The position numbers were made by a program, and so were the translations under genes. From Bacteroidetes bacterium UBA4414 (GTDB taxonomy: Bacteria > Bacteroidota > Bacteroidia > Chitinophagales > Chitinophagaceae): a stretch of 64,000 nucleotides of DNA. How positions within the stretch are numbered: position 1 is the stretch's first letter; the number at the start of each line of letters is the position of its first letter. The stretch is taken from the NCBI GenBank assembly GCA_002389765.1, contig DGQM01000024.1, positions 406,318 through 470,317 of the forward strand, in the 5' to 3' direction. Below are positions 56,787 through 64,000 of this stretch, in pieces. The notes under the pieces were generated by a model. The model was not told the DNA's origin and searched no databases. It worked only from the letters and a program-made list of their open reading frames with translations.

Positions 56787-58037
56787 TTATTGTTTTATAA
56801 ACCTGACGTGTTTTATTTCATTAATTGTATTGATTGATATATAATATGTTCCTGCGGTGAGCGCACCTATATTAATTGGTGTATTGCCTGAATCAATTGT
56901 TCCTTTCATTACCACCGAACCTGAAAGTGAAATAATGGAGTAGCTAAATGGTTGGTCGTTTTTTATGTAGTTTACCACTATATAATCGTTTGCGGGGTTG
57001 GGGCTTATAGAGATTTGCTCCTGATCATATATATTATTAATTCCGGTAGTTGGTTTGCAAACCAGTGCAGAGCGTTGCTTGCAACCATTGTTATTTGTTA
57101 CCATTACCTGATAGCAGTCGGTGCTGCCAGGTGTTATTATATATGTATTGGTAGTAGTAGTGGCTAATAGCGTATTATTTTTAAACCATTGGTATTTTGT
57201 AAAGCCGGTAGGTGCTGTAAGTGTAGAGCCTATATAAGTGAGGGTAGGTATATAGCTGCTTAGCTTTGTAGGTTTTATACTGTCTGATACTGTTTCGTAT
57301 GCTATACGGCGTAGCTTGCGAGCTATTGCGGTATCCATGCCATTGCCAAACATTACTGTTTCCGTATTCATCCTGTAGATGCTGCTAAATATAACTGCTG
57401 CAGTGATATAGCTGCCTTCCATAGACTGGTGAGCCTCGTCAGGCCCCCAAAGGTCTATTGATGGCACTTGTGTAATAGCACACAACCAAGCAGCACCAAT
57501 AGGCGATATTATTTCCTGTGCACTTGTATTTAATACCTGATAGTTTTCATAAATATTAGTAATCAGTTTTTTGCCGTCGCCAAGCCCCGGATAGCCTGAT
57601 TTCCAAGCCCAGCCTGAAAATAATAGCATACGCGAACAGCTATTATTAGCACGCACAGAATCTCTGATTTTCATATGCCCTGCTATCACAGGGCTTTGTG
57701 CCGGATTGGGGAAAATACCTCCACCATCAACAAAACGACCCTGATTGTCTTGTAGGACTACATAATCCCAGTTATTGCTGCGTATCATGTCGAAGACTAT
57801 AGGGTTATTCATGTGGGCCATGGTGCCTTGCGATACATCTGCAACACTAATACCACCGGGCATGTGCGATGCTATGACCATCGGCAAACCTGCTGCATCT
57901 GCAAATCCCTTTACTATTTGTGGTACATCGTAAGTGGCTGTAAAGCTGTTGCCGATGAATAATACTTTGGTAGTATCTGCGGCTTGGGAGAAAGTATAGG
58001 TAAATAGAACAAGCGTAAAAAGTAATAGTCTTTTCAT
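56787..58037 (-). CDS. SGNH-like hydrolase with T9SS type A sorting domain
   Basis: A 416-residue exported protein. Signal peptide 1-19 (...TYTFSQA). The first domain (about 22-250) starts with VLFIGNSFTATYDV, where Ser of GNS fits the SGNH nucleophile, and has a late DEAHQSMEGSYITA motif supplying Asp and His. An Ig-like/PKD-like segment with Cys follows (about 270-325). The final 75 residues are the T9SS C-terminal domain (ISISPNPANDYIVVNY, GTYYISINTINEIKHVRFIKQ). It is thus likely on the cell surface or secreted. Substrate (ester or glycan acetyl group) is unknown. Confidence 0.85.
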   Translation of the reverse strand: MKRLLLFTLVLFTYTFSQAADTTKVLFIGNSFTATYDVPQIVKGFADAAGLPMVIASHMPGGISVADVSQGTMAHMNNPIVFDMIRSNNWDYVVLQDNQGRFVDGGGIFPNPAQSPVIAGHMKIRDSVRANNSCSRMLLFSGWAWKSGYPGLGDGKKLITNIYENYQVLNTSAQEIISPIGAAWLCAITQVPSIDLWGPDEAHQSMEGSYITAAVIFSSIYRMNTETVMFGNGMDTAIARKLRRIAYETVSDSIKPTKLSSYIPTLTYIGSTLTAPTGFTKYQWFKNNTLLATTTTNTYIITPGSTDCYQVMVTNNNGCKQRSALVCKPTTGINNIYDQEQISISPNPANDYIVVNYIKNDQPFSYSIISLSGSVVMKGTIDSGNTPINIGALTAGTYYISINTINEIKHVRFIKQ

Positions 58038-58134
58038 TCAATATTTGTTTGAATGGAAGACGTGTTTTGCAGATAAAAAGTTAGCTGATTGTAGCTCTTT
58101 AGACGAAAAACTCTAAGTAGTTAATAAAACAGGG

Positions 58135-60138
58135 TTAATTTATCATCGCCCAGTTGAAACCGAATCGTATCATGAAGTTTTGTGCGGCATAGCCAGGAGC
58201 AACAATTGCATTGCGGCTGAAAAGTTGCTGCAATTGGTCTGCCATCAGGTATGCACGGAAGCGTTTTACCTTGAAATTGAAATAAAAACTCAGCTCCGGT
58301 GTATTGGTAGCAGTATAGGTGTTTTGATAATAAAAACGATTGAAGTATGTACTGTAGCCTGCAGGCGTGTAGGCACTATGATAGCGTGCTTCAAAACCTG
58401 TAGCTGCTAACATTGATTTTTTGAAAATATACTTTTCTATGCCCAGCCTGTGCCTGCCAAGCAATTGCGGTATATTAACAGGTGCTGTAGCATCAGTTTG
58501 CTGATAGGTGATTTCATTATCCAACACCCATGCACCGAGACGGAATTCCTTTCTCAGCCAAACCTGTGCAATATTGAATGTATTGGCATATTGATACGGC
58601 AACTGCAGGTTGTTGAGATAAATATAATTGCTAATTATATAATCTCTGGCGCCGATACTCAGGTTCCAGCGATCTACAGTCCATTGCCCGTTTATCTGCG
58701 AGACGCTTTCCTTATTGAAAGATGTAAGTATTGTGTCGTATTGGTTGTAGTAAGTAGTGTAGTTGTATGGTGCTGCATTGATATTTTGAGATGCACCAAC
58801 AGACAGGTTCCCCCATTTGCCCATATCCTTGCCTAAGAGAGCATTGATGGCTGAAGAGCCAGCAGTATTGCCTGTAACATAGCTCAGTAAATGTGCTTCG
58901 TAAAACCATTTGCCGGAGAGCAAGGCTTCTTTCCTGATTGATGCAATTACATAATTATGTAACTGTTTGTCTTTACTGGCGCTGACAAGATATGTGCTGC
59001 TGAAATTATCTGTACGTATACCCAGCCCTGCACTGAATTGCAATTGATTTTCCTGTTTGCCGATGAAGCCATTGAGCATAAAACGGTTGTCTATAAATAC
59101 CCATTCCTGACGGCTGAATATAGAGTCTGTAGATTTGAGGCTGCGATTAAAAAATTGACTATAACGTGCAGAATCTGCTGCCAGGTCTTTGTACAAATGC
59201 CTTTCACCGCTTACTTCTATACGGTGTGTTATACTAAAACGTGGTGTGAGCGAGAGCGAAAACTTTGAGCTGTCGGCATTGTAAACACTATCTGTTTTTC
59301 CCCACGTATAGCCGTGTTGCACCATAAAAGAATAATCGCGCAACATATTAGATACTGAAGAACGGCGAATATTGGCAGTATTTCCGAATGCATCATTCTG
59401 AAAACCTACACGTATAGTACGTCTGTCGTTATAAGCGCTGCTATCCAATTGCTTTTCGTCAACCATTCCACCGTTTTCGTCCTGCTGCATTTTATTGTAT
59501 ACAATACCACCATACAGTTCGTAGTGTAATTTCTTACTTTGATAGTGCGTACTCAGGTACGCCATATCGTTATTGGTACGTTGTATATTATAAAACCCGG
59601 GCGAGTTTATTTTGCGATAGCCGATGGCAAAGTTCCAATTAGGTTTGATGTTTTGTGTGTGCAGCAGTGACGCCATTTGTTCTTGCTTGCTGCCTAATTG
59701 GTAGCCGAAAACAGAGTAGGGGCGATTGGTATTGTAATAGTTGAGGCTATCAACATCGTATCTGTAAACATCGTATGCCCTATACCCAAAGCTAGGCCCG
59801 GTACGGTCTTCGGCAGTAAATAACAGATTGCGTGCAGCACTGCCATTATTGCCAAGGTCTCTATAAGGAAAATTAACTAACCTGCGATGTATAGTGCTGA
59901 TAGATGAATCGGGAAGATAAACTTTGTCTGAATACAGTTTTCTGTAGAAAATACGATAGCTCTCGTCTTTCCAGTCTGTTGTATTGGTTTTCCCAAACTG
60001 TGTACTGTCTTTCTTATTCTGGTCAAAAACAGATTTGCCCTGCCCCGGGGGCTGTATCTGGGCATAGCCATTAAACTTGGTTGATGCCCAAAGGACAAAA
60101 AACAATACAACTATTCGTATATATATATGGTTCTTCAA
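58135..60138 (-). CDS. Putative Porin_10-family outer-membrane porin
   Basis: A 667-residue protein with signal peptide (about 1-26, ...FNGYAQ). The mature sequence is an outer-membrane beta-barrel with short strands rich in Tyr, Asn and Ser; the region DRTGPSFGYRAYDVYRYDVDSLNYYNTNRPYSVFGYQLGSKQEQMASLLHTQNI is characteristic of the Bacteroidota Porin_10 (PF14121) group, and it ends with FMIRFGFNWAMIN. Physiological solute unknown. It has a TATCTTTG promoter box (60159-60166). Confidence 0.83.
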   Translation of the reverse strand: MKNHIYIRIVVLFFVLWASTKFNGYAQIQPPGQGKSVFDQNKKDSTQFGKTNTTDWKDESYRIFYRKLYSDKVYLPDSSISTIHRRLVNFPYRDLGNNGSAARNLLFTAEDRTGPSFGYRAYDVYRYDVDSLNYYNTNRPYSVFGYQLGSKQEQMASLLHTQNIKPNWNFAIGYRKINSPGFYNIQRTNNDMAYLSTHYQSKKLHYELYGGIVYNKMQQDENGGMVDEKQLDSSAYNDRRTIRVGFQNDAFGNTANIRRSSVSNMLRDYSFMVQHGYTWGKTDSVYNADSSKFSLSLTPRFSITHRIEVSGERHLYKDLAADSARYSQFFNRSLKSTDSIFSRQEWVFIDNRFMLNGFIGKQENQLQFSAGLGIRTDNFSSTYLVSASKDKQLHNYVIASIRKEALLSGKWFYEAHLLSYVTGNTAGSSAINALLGKDMGKWGNLSVGASQNINAAPYNYTTYYNQYDTILTSFNKESVSQINGQWTVDRWNLSIGARDYIISNYIYLNNLQLPYQYANTFNIAQVWLRKEFRLGAWVLDNEITYQQTDATAPVNIPQLLGRHRLGIEKYIFKKSMLAATGFEARYHSAYTPAGYSTYFNRFYYQNTYTATNTPELSFYFNFKVKRFRAYLMADQLQQLFSRNAIVAPGYAAQNFMIRFGFNWAMIN

Positions 60139-60158
60139 AAAGCAGCTATAAAACTTCG

Positions 60159-60166
60159 CAAAGATA
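60159..60166 (-). promoter_or_regulatory. -7 promoter box of the Porin_10 gene
   Basis: The minus strand reads TATCTTTG, an exact TAnnTTTG match 21 bp before the start. Confidence 0.6.
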
Positions 60167-60179
60167 ACAGAATTAGTAC

Positions 60180-60998
60180 CTACATTCTTTCAATAATACC
60201 TGCAACTAATGCTGCCAGCTTAGGAGCTGCGGCGTTAGCAGCTGCCAACACCTCCTCGTGTGATACCTTATGAACGATGCCTGGTACGCCCAAGTCTGTG
60301 ATAATGCTTGCGGCAAACACGCGCATACCACCATGTTTGGCAACTATATTTTCCGGTACAGTACTCATCCCTACTGCATCTCCACCTATTACATGCAGCC
60401 ATTTATATTCAGCAGGGGTTTCGAAAGTAGGGCCTTGCAAACCAATGTACGAACCTTCTTTTACATCCAGATTTTGAGACGTGGCTACATCCTTAGCCAT
60501 CGCAAGTAGTTTGTGGTCGTAAGGTTCGCTCATATCAGGGAAACGTGTGCCGAGACGTTCATCATTTGGCCCGCGAAGCGGATGTTCGGGGAACAGGTTG
60601 ATATGGTCATTTATCAACATGATATCTCCGACCTTGAATGAAGCATTCATACCGCCTGCAGCATTGCTTAGAAACAGTGTTTCAACACCCAGTGCCTTCA
60701 TTACACGAACTGGGAAAGTAACATCTTCCATCGTATAGCCCTCGTAATAATGGAAACGCCCTGCCATCATTACAACTTCTTTACCCCCCAAAGTACCGAA
60801 CAGCATATTGCCTGCATGGCCTTCAACGGTGCTTTGCGGAAAGTCCGGTATGTCTTTGTATGATATCTCTTTAGTAACCTGCATAGCATCTACCAAGCCA
60901 CCTAAACCACTGCCCAGTATAATGCCGATGGTAGGCTGAGCATTGGTTTGCTGCCTGATGTAAGATGCCGTCTGTTGTATCCTGTCGTATAAGCTCAT
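60180..60998 (-). CDS. punA: Purine nucleoside phosphorylase I
   Basis: A 272-residue PNP of the trimeric (mammalian-type) class, cleaving inosine/guanosine with phosphate in purine salvage. IGIILGSGLGGLVDAM (phosphate site), GRFHYYEGYTMEDVTFPVRVMKALGVE, NAAGGMNASFKVGDIMLINDHINL and GPTFETPAEYKWLHVIGGDAVGMSTVPE are all present. Length fits. The porin gene lies downstream on the same strand, with a promoter in between. Confidence 0.94.
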   Translation of the reverse strand: MSLYDRIQQTASYIRQQTNAQPTIGIILGSGLGGLVDAMQVTKEISYKDIPDFPQSTVEGHAGNMLFGTLGGKEVVMMAGRFHYYEGYTMEDVTFPVRVMKALGVETLFLSNAAGGMNASFKVGDIMLINDHINLFPEHPLRGPNDERLGTRFPDMSEPYDHKLLAMAKDVATSQNLDVKEGSYIGLQGPTFETPAEYKWLHVIGGDAVGMSTVPENIVAKHGGMRVFAASIITDLGVPGIVHKVSHEEVLAAANAAAPKLAALVAGIIERM

Positions 60999-61078
60999 AA
61001 TGGTAAAGGTAATAACTAGTCTGTATTTGATTTAATTGTGTGATAATGCTTTGGTAATGTATATATGTTTTAATGTTT

Positions 61079-61086
61079 TATATTTG
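61079..61086 (+). promoter_or_regulatory. -7 promoter box of the T9SS repeat-protein gene
   Basis: TATATTTG matches TAnnTTTG and ends 18 bp before the ATG at 61105. Confidence 0.6.
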
Positions 61087-61104
61087 TTGTTCAAACCGAA
61101 TATT

Positions 61105-62529
61105 ATGAAACGATTTTTACCCCTGCTGCTGTTGAGTAGCTTTTCTCTTAATAATGCGGAAGCGCAAAAAACTACTGCCACAGCTTCAAGATTGATTACG
61201 TCATCTTCTTACCAACACGATGGCGCAAAGTTTGTGCCATCAGACAGTGCAAGGTATGCATATACTGGCGACAGAGGAGGGGATGCCCTTAATTTTCCGA
61301 AATCGGATACGGCTGTAAGCTTTACTTATAGTACAGCTACTATGGCATGGGGCAATAAAACCATGTTGTTGCAGACATTTGATGCAAAAAGCAATATGCT
61401 CTCGTATGTGACACGTGCTTGGGATAATGCAACCAGTAGCTGGAAAAATTCTGCGGGCAACTATTATACATATACAACTGTAGCAGGAAAAGACCTTCAG
61501 GAAACACTGGTAGCGCAAAGCTGGGATATTGCAACAAGCAGTTGGAAAAATACAACTAAATACATCTTCTCTTATAATGCAGATGGAGAAAGTGATACTA
61601 CGTTTTTACAAACTTGGGATGCGCCATCAACAAGCTGGAAAAATTCGAAGATGGCAGAATATGTATATAACTCTTCTGACAAAACGCTAACAGAGATTAT
61701 TGAATACAACTGGAATTCAGTTTCAGGTAAATGGGATAAATACAGACGAAATTTTCATCAATATGATGTGAACCTGAATATGGTTTTCAAAACACAGGAA
61801 AGCTGGAATAGCGGAACATCTGCTTGGGTATATGTAAAAAGAGACCTTTATACTTATGATGCCAGTAAGAACAAAAAAACACACACATTGCAAAATTGGA
61901 ATGCAGGCACCGCTGCATGGGACAATAGTAACAAGGAGTTGTTTACTTACAATACTGCTAATATAATGACCTCGCAGACAGACCAATACTGGGATGGTGC
62001 TACATCTGCTTTTATCAATAGTACTAAAACAGATTATAGCCTTGATGCAGGTAATAATATTACTATGGAATTGTATGCTTTGTGGGATAAACCAAGCACT
62101 AGTTGGAAACAATACTTACGTACCCAATATACATACAATAGCTATAATCAGCGCACATCTTCAATAAGAGACAGATGGAACTCAGGTGGTTTTTGGGAGT
62201 ATACACTGAATGACTATAAAAGGAACTACTATTACGAAGAGTATACACTTGGTGTAAAAGAAATAGCTATAGCGTCTGTTGGTAATCTTAATGTCTATCC
62301 TAATCCTGCTAGTAGTGTTGTGAACATCTATATGCAATGGGCAAAACCACAGCAATTTGAAGTGCTGATCATAAATAGTGTAGGGCAAGTGGTTTATCGT
62401 ATGGCAGAGCAGGCACAGACATCATATGCACGTTCTATACCTGTTTCAGAATTGCAAAACGGTGTATACTATGTTGTGCTGAAAGGAGAAACAGATAAAA
62501 TAACAAAGACAATATTGATACAGAAATAA
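61105..62529 (+). CDS. T9SS-exported protein built of 31-residue Trp repeats
   Basis: A 474-residue secreted protein. Signal peptide 1-20 (...LNNAEA). Residues about 95-375 are nine tandem units of about 31 residues, each with W-[DN]-x2-[TS]-x2-W followed by a Y-x-Y/Y-[ND] element; the first Trp of each unit falls at 106, 140, 171, 203, 234, 265, 296, 327 and 358. These resemble YD/RHS-type beta repeats, but no RHS core or toxin end is present. The last 85 residues are a T9SS type A sorting domain (LNVYPNPASSVVNIYM, ELQNGVYYVVLKGETDKITKTILIQK). Start 61105 is chosen for the signal peptide. Function unknown; an adhesin-like surface role is plausible. Confidence 0.85.
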   Translation: MKRFLPLLLLSSFSLNNAEAQKTTATASRLITSSSYQHDGAKFVPSDSARYAYTGDRGGDALNFPKSDTAVSFTYSTATMAWGNKTMLLQTFDAKSNMLSYVTRAWDNATSSWKNSAGNYYTYTTVAGKDLQETLVAQSWDIATSSWKNTTKYIFSYNADGESDTTFLQTWDAPSTSWKNSKMAEYVYNSSDKTLTEIIEYNWNSVSGKWDKYRRNFHQYDVNLNMVFKTQESWNSGTSAWVYVKRDLYTYDASKNKKTHTLQNWNAGTAAWDNSNKELFTYNTANIMTSQTDQYWDGATSAFINSTKTDYSLDAGNNITMELYALWDKPSTSWKQYLRTQYTYNSYNQRTSSIRDRWNSGGFWEYTLNDYKRNYYYEEYTLGVKEIAIASVGNLNVYPNPASSVVNIYMQWAKPQQFEVLIINSVGQVVYRMAEQAQTSYARSIPVSELQNGVYYVVLKGETDKITKTILIQK

Positions 62530-62542
62530 CAATAATGATTTT

Positions 62543-62580
62543 AAGTAAAGAAGGGTGGCAATTGCCACCCTTCTTTACTT
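62543..62580. terminator. 38-bp perfect palindromic bidirectional terminator
   Basis: AAGTAAAGAAGGGTGGCAA (62543-62561) is exactly the reverse complement of 62562-62580. It lies between convergent genes and its right edge includes two bases of the stop codon of the minus-strand gene. Confidence 0.88.
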
Positions 62581-64000
62581 ATTTGCAAGTAGTATTTATA
62601 AGTGCGTCCACTGTTTGGTCTCCGTATAGTTTTGCATTCTGAAAATCGCTGCAGGCTTGTATTTTTCTGCCTGTATTCATGTATAGTATGCCCCTATTCT
62701 TATATGCATCAGAAAAATCTTTTTTCAGGCTTAGTGCTTTGTCAAGATCTTTTTCAGCAGCAGGTAAGTTGTTGATAGTAAAATATACTGCCGCACGAAT
62801 ATTATATACTTCAGGCAATTGCGGATTGATTACGATACATTTATTAGCAGCTTCCAGTGCCCCGTTGTAATCTTTGATATTGTATTTTATGAATGCCATG
62901 TTTGAATATGATAAGGCAAACTTCGGGTTGTATTTCAATGCAGAATCTAAGTCTGTCAGAGCCTCTTGCCAGCGGCTTACTTTTACATAAGTAATAGCTC
63001 TGTTGTAATAAGATTGCCCGTCATCTGGTTTTACTTTCAATGCCGAAGTAAAATCTGCCAATGCCTCGTTTATCATACCATTATTCAGGAAGTAATTGCC
63101 CCTATTGCCGTAGGCGCGAGATATGTATGGTACGGGTTCATTTTTCTCAATAATATCTGTCAGGAAATCGTAGTCGTTATTCCATGTCTTGTTGCGCTCC
63201 CATATTGCATAGCAATACACTAATCCGGCACCAATTAACACCATGCTGAATGGTTGCGCATATTTTTTCGCTAATGCTTCGTTTTGTTGCAGTTGATTGT
63301 AGATATAACCTATTATAAGGAATAAGCCTACGTAAGGAAAGTATGCATAACGGTCTGTAGTAATAAACAAGCGTGATGGTATCAATTGTATATTGATAGA
63401 TATGGTAATGAAGAACAGAGCTGCACCGAATATTACAGTCCTGTTTTTGCGGAAGCGATATAGCAGGAATAATATGCCGAGTAGTAGTAAAGGCGATGCA
63501 TAATACTCCCATGGAAGAGAGCCCCCCGTTTTAGGTGGGTAAACATATATACCACAAAGGTTGGCAGGCAGTATCAGCTTTACAAAATAGAACGCAAATG
63601 AATAACAAACCATAAAGAACAGGTCTATCGCATTGTACGATATCAGCATGCCATCTTTCAGATTGCCCTGCGTATCACTATCCATTACGGTTATCAGCCC
63701 GAATATTACGCTAAGTGCAAAAAACGGAATCTTCTCTAGTATCAATCTTGCATTCAGTTTGCGACTGTAGTAATAGTCTATTGCAAACAACAGTACAGGT
63801 AATGTAACTGCTTGTGCCTTGCTGAAGAGCGATACGATAAAGTATAATGCTGCGATGATAAGGTGCTTTGTCTGAAAGCCACTTTTGTGGTATTTGACAT
63901 AGCTACGCAGTGCAAGCAGGTAGAATAGTACATACATGCTACTACTGCGGGCAGACATCCACGATACAGCCTCAACATTCATAGGGTGCAGTGCAAACAG
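62579..64000 (-). CDS. TMTC-like multispanning membrane protein with C-terminal TPRs (cut by window edge)
   Basis: At least 473 residues; the frame is still open at the window end (LFALHP precedes the Met at 63982), so the N-terminus is missing. The first part has several hydrophobic helices with LFALHPMNVEAVSWMSARSSSMYVLFYLLAL, a signature of TMTC/GT-C-type O-mannosyltransferase-like proteins, although the catalytic N-terminal loop is outside the window. Residues about 285-445 form four to five TPRs (RGNYFLNNGMINEALADFTSALKVKPDD, YYNRAITYVKVSRWQEALTDLDSALKYNP, and following). Function as a glycosyltransferase is plausible but unproven. Confidence 0.82.
   Translation of the reverse strand: MFALHPMNVEAVSWMSARSSSMYVLFYLLALRSYVKYHKSGFQTKHLIIAALYFIVSLFSKAQAVTLPVLLFAIDYYYSRKLNARLILEKIPFFALSVIFGLITVMDSDTQGNLKDGMLISYNAIDLFFMVCYSFAFYFVKLILPANLCGIYVYPPKTGGSLPWEYYASPLLLLGILFLLYRFRKNRTVIFGAALFFITISINIQLIPSRLFITTDRYAYFPYVGLFLIIGYIYNQLQQNEALAKKYAQPFSMVLIGAGLVYCYAIWERNKTWNNDYDFLTDIIEKNEPVPYISRAYGNRGNYFLNNGMINEALADFTSALKVKPDDGQSYYNRAITYVKVSRWQEALTDLDSALKYNPKFALSYSNMAFIKYNIKDYNGALEAANKCIVINPQLPEVYNIRAAVYFTINNLPAAEKDLDKALSLKKDFSDAYKNRGILYMNTGRKIQACSDFQNAKLYGDQTVDALINTTCK

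Noticed and set aside
1..64000. tRNA and rRNA genes
   Set aside because: I looked for T-arm (GGTTCRA) and cloverleaf patterns in the intergenic stretches and saw none; a dedicated scan was not possible.

Overview
The window looks like chromosomal core DNA of a Bacteroidota member, most likely of the Chitinophagales (Chitinophagaceae-like). That rank is an inference. The visible evidence is: about twenty Bacteroidota-type promoter boxes (TAnnTTTG) just upstream of start codons with no consistent Shine-Dalgarno; two secreted proteins ending in type IX secretion (T9SS) sorting domains; a Porin_10-type porin; a TonB-dependent receptor with a carboxypeptidase-like N-terminal domain; and an HU-CCDC81/SPOR membrane protein. 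No rRNA, tRNA, CRISPR array, transposase or phage gene was found.

Layout. 1-9.4 kb: two convergent L,D-transpeptidases (the first cut by the window edge), an acetyl-CoA acetyltransferase, a small WapI-immunity-like protein, a DUF2202 lipoprotein, a MerR regulator, a ClpP paralogue, a PolX-like protein with an eroded polymerase site, CMP kinase and an M20 dipeptidase. 9.5-16.4 kb: queA, a gmhA/gmhB-like heptose pair, then the alpha ribosomal operon infA-rpmJ-rpsM-rpsK-rpsD-rpoA-rplQ with strong hairpins between several genes, and a thioesterase. 16.4-20.3 kb: a divergent Old Yellow Enzyme/HxlR pair, an SPFH protein with a ribbon-helix-helix protein, and DNA polymerase III delta'. 20.3-26.6 kb: a lipoprotein, a cupin, a structured 158-bp repeat next to an AT-rich hypothetical gene, a UPF0173 hydrolase, parA-parB, a Cys-cluster protein and a small lipoprotein. 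26.6-37.9 kb: the bifunctional NAD(P)HX repair enzyme, a four-gene envelope operon (TonB receptor, giant TPR protein, beta-barrel, HU/SPOR protein) and purD.

38-43 kb: three tandem POT-family peptide transporters. 43-49.6 kb: ispD with a secreted hypothetical protein, a HEPN-like gene bracketed by inverted C/G-rich repeats, dnaG-ruvX-def, and an ECF sigma/anti-sigma pair using TTG and GTG starts. 49.6-53.8 kb: a three-gene ACP/ketosynthase/chain-length-factor-like unit and a subtilase. 53.8-64 kb: 2-oxoglutarate dehydrogenase E1, a T9SS-exported SGNH-like protein, a Porin_10 protein, purine nucleoside phosphorylase, a T9SS-exported 31-residue-repeat protein, and a TMTC-like TPR membrane protein cut by the window end.

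Most of the window is housekeeping. The accessory signal is concentrated in two AT-rich, HEPN-like minus-strand genes whose stop codons sit exactly at the edge of G/C-rich palindromic repeats (22.09 kb and 44.61 kb), the degenerate PolX, the envelope operon that may link DNA to peptidoglycan, and the isolated polyene-type ketosynthase trio.
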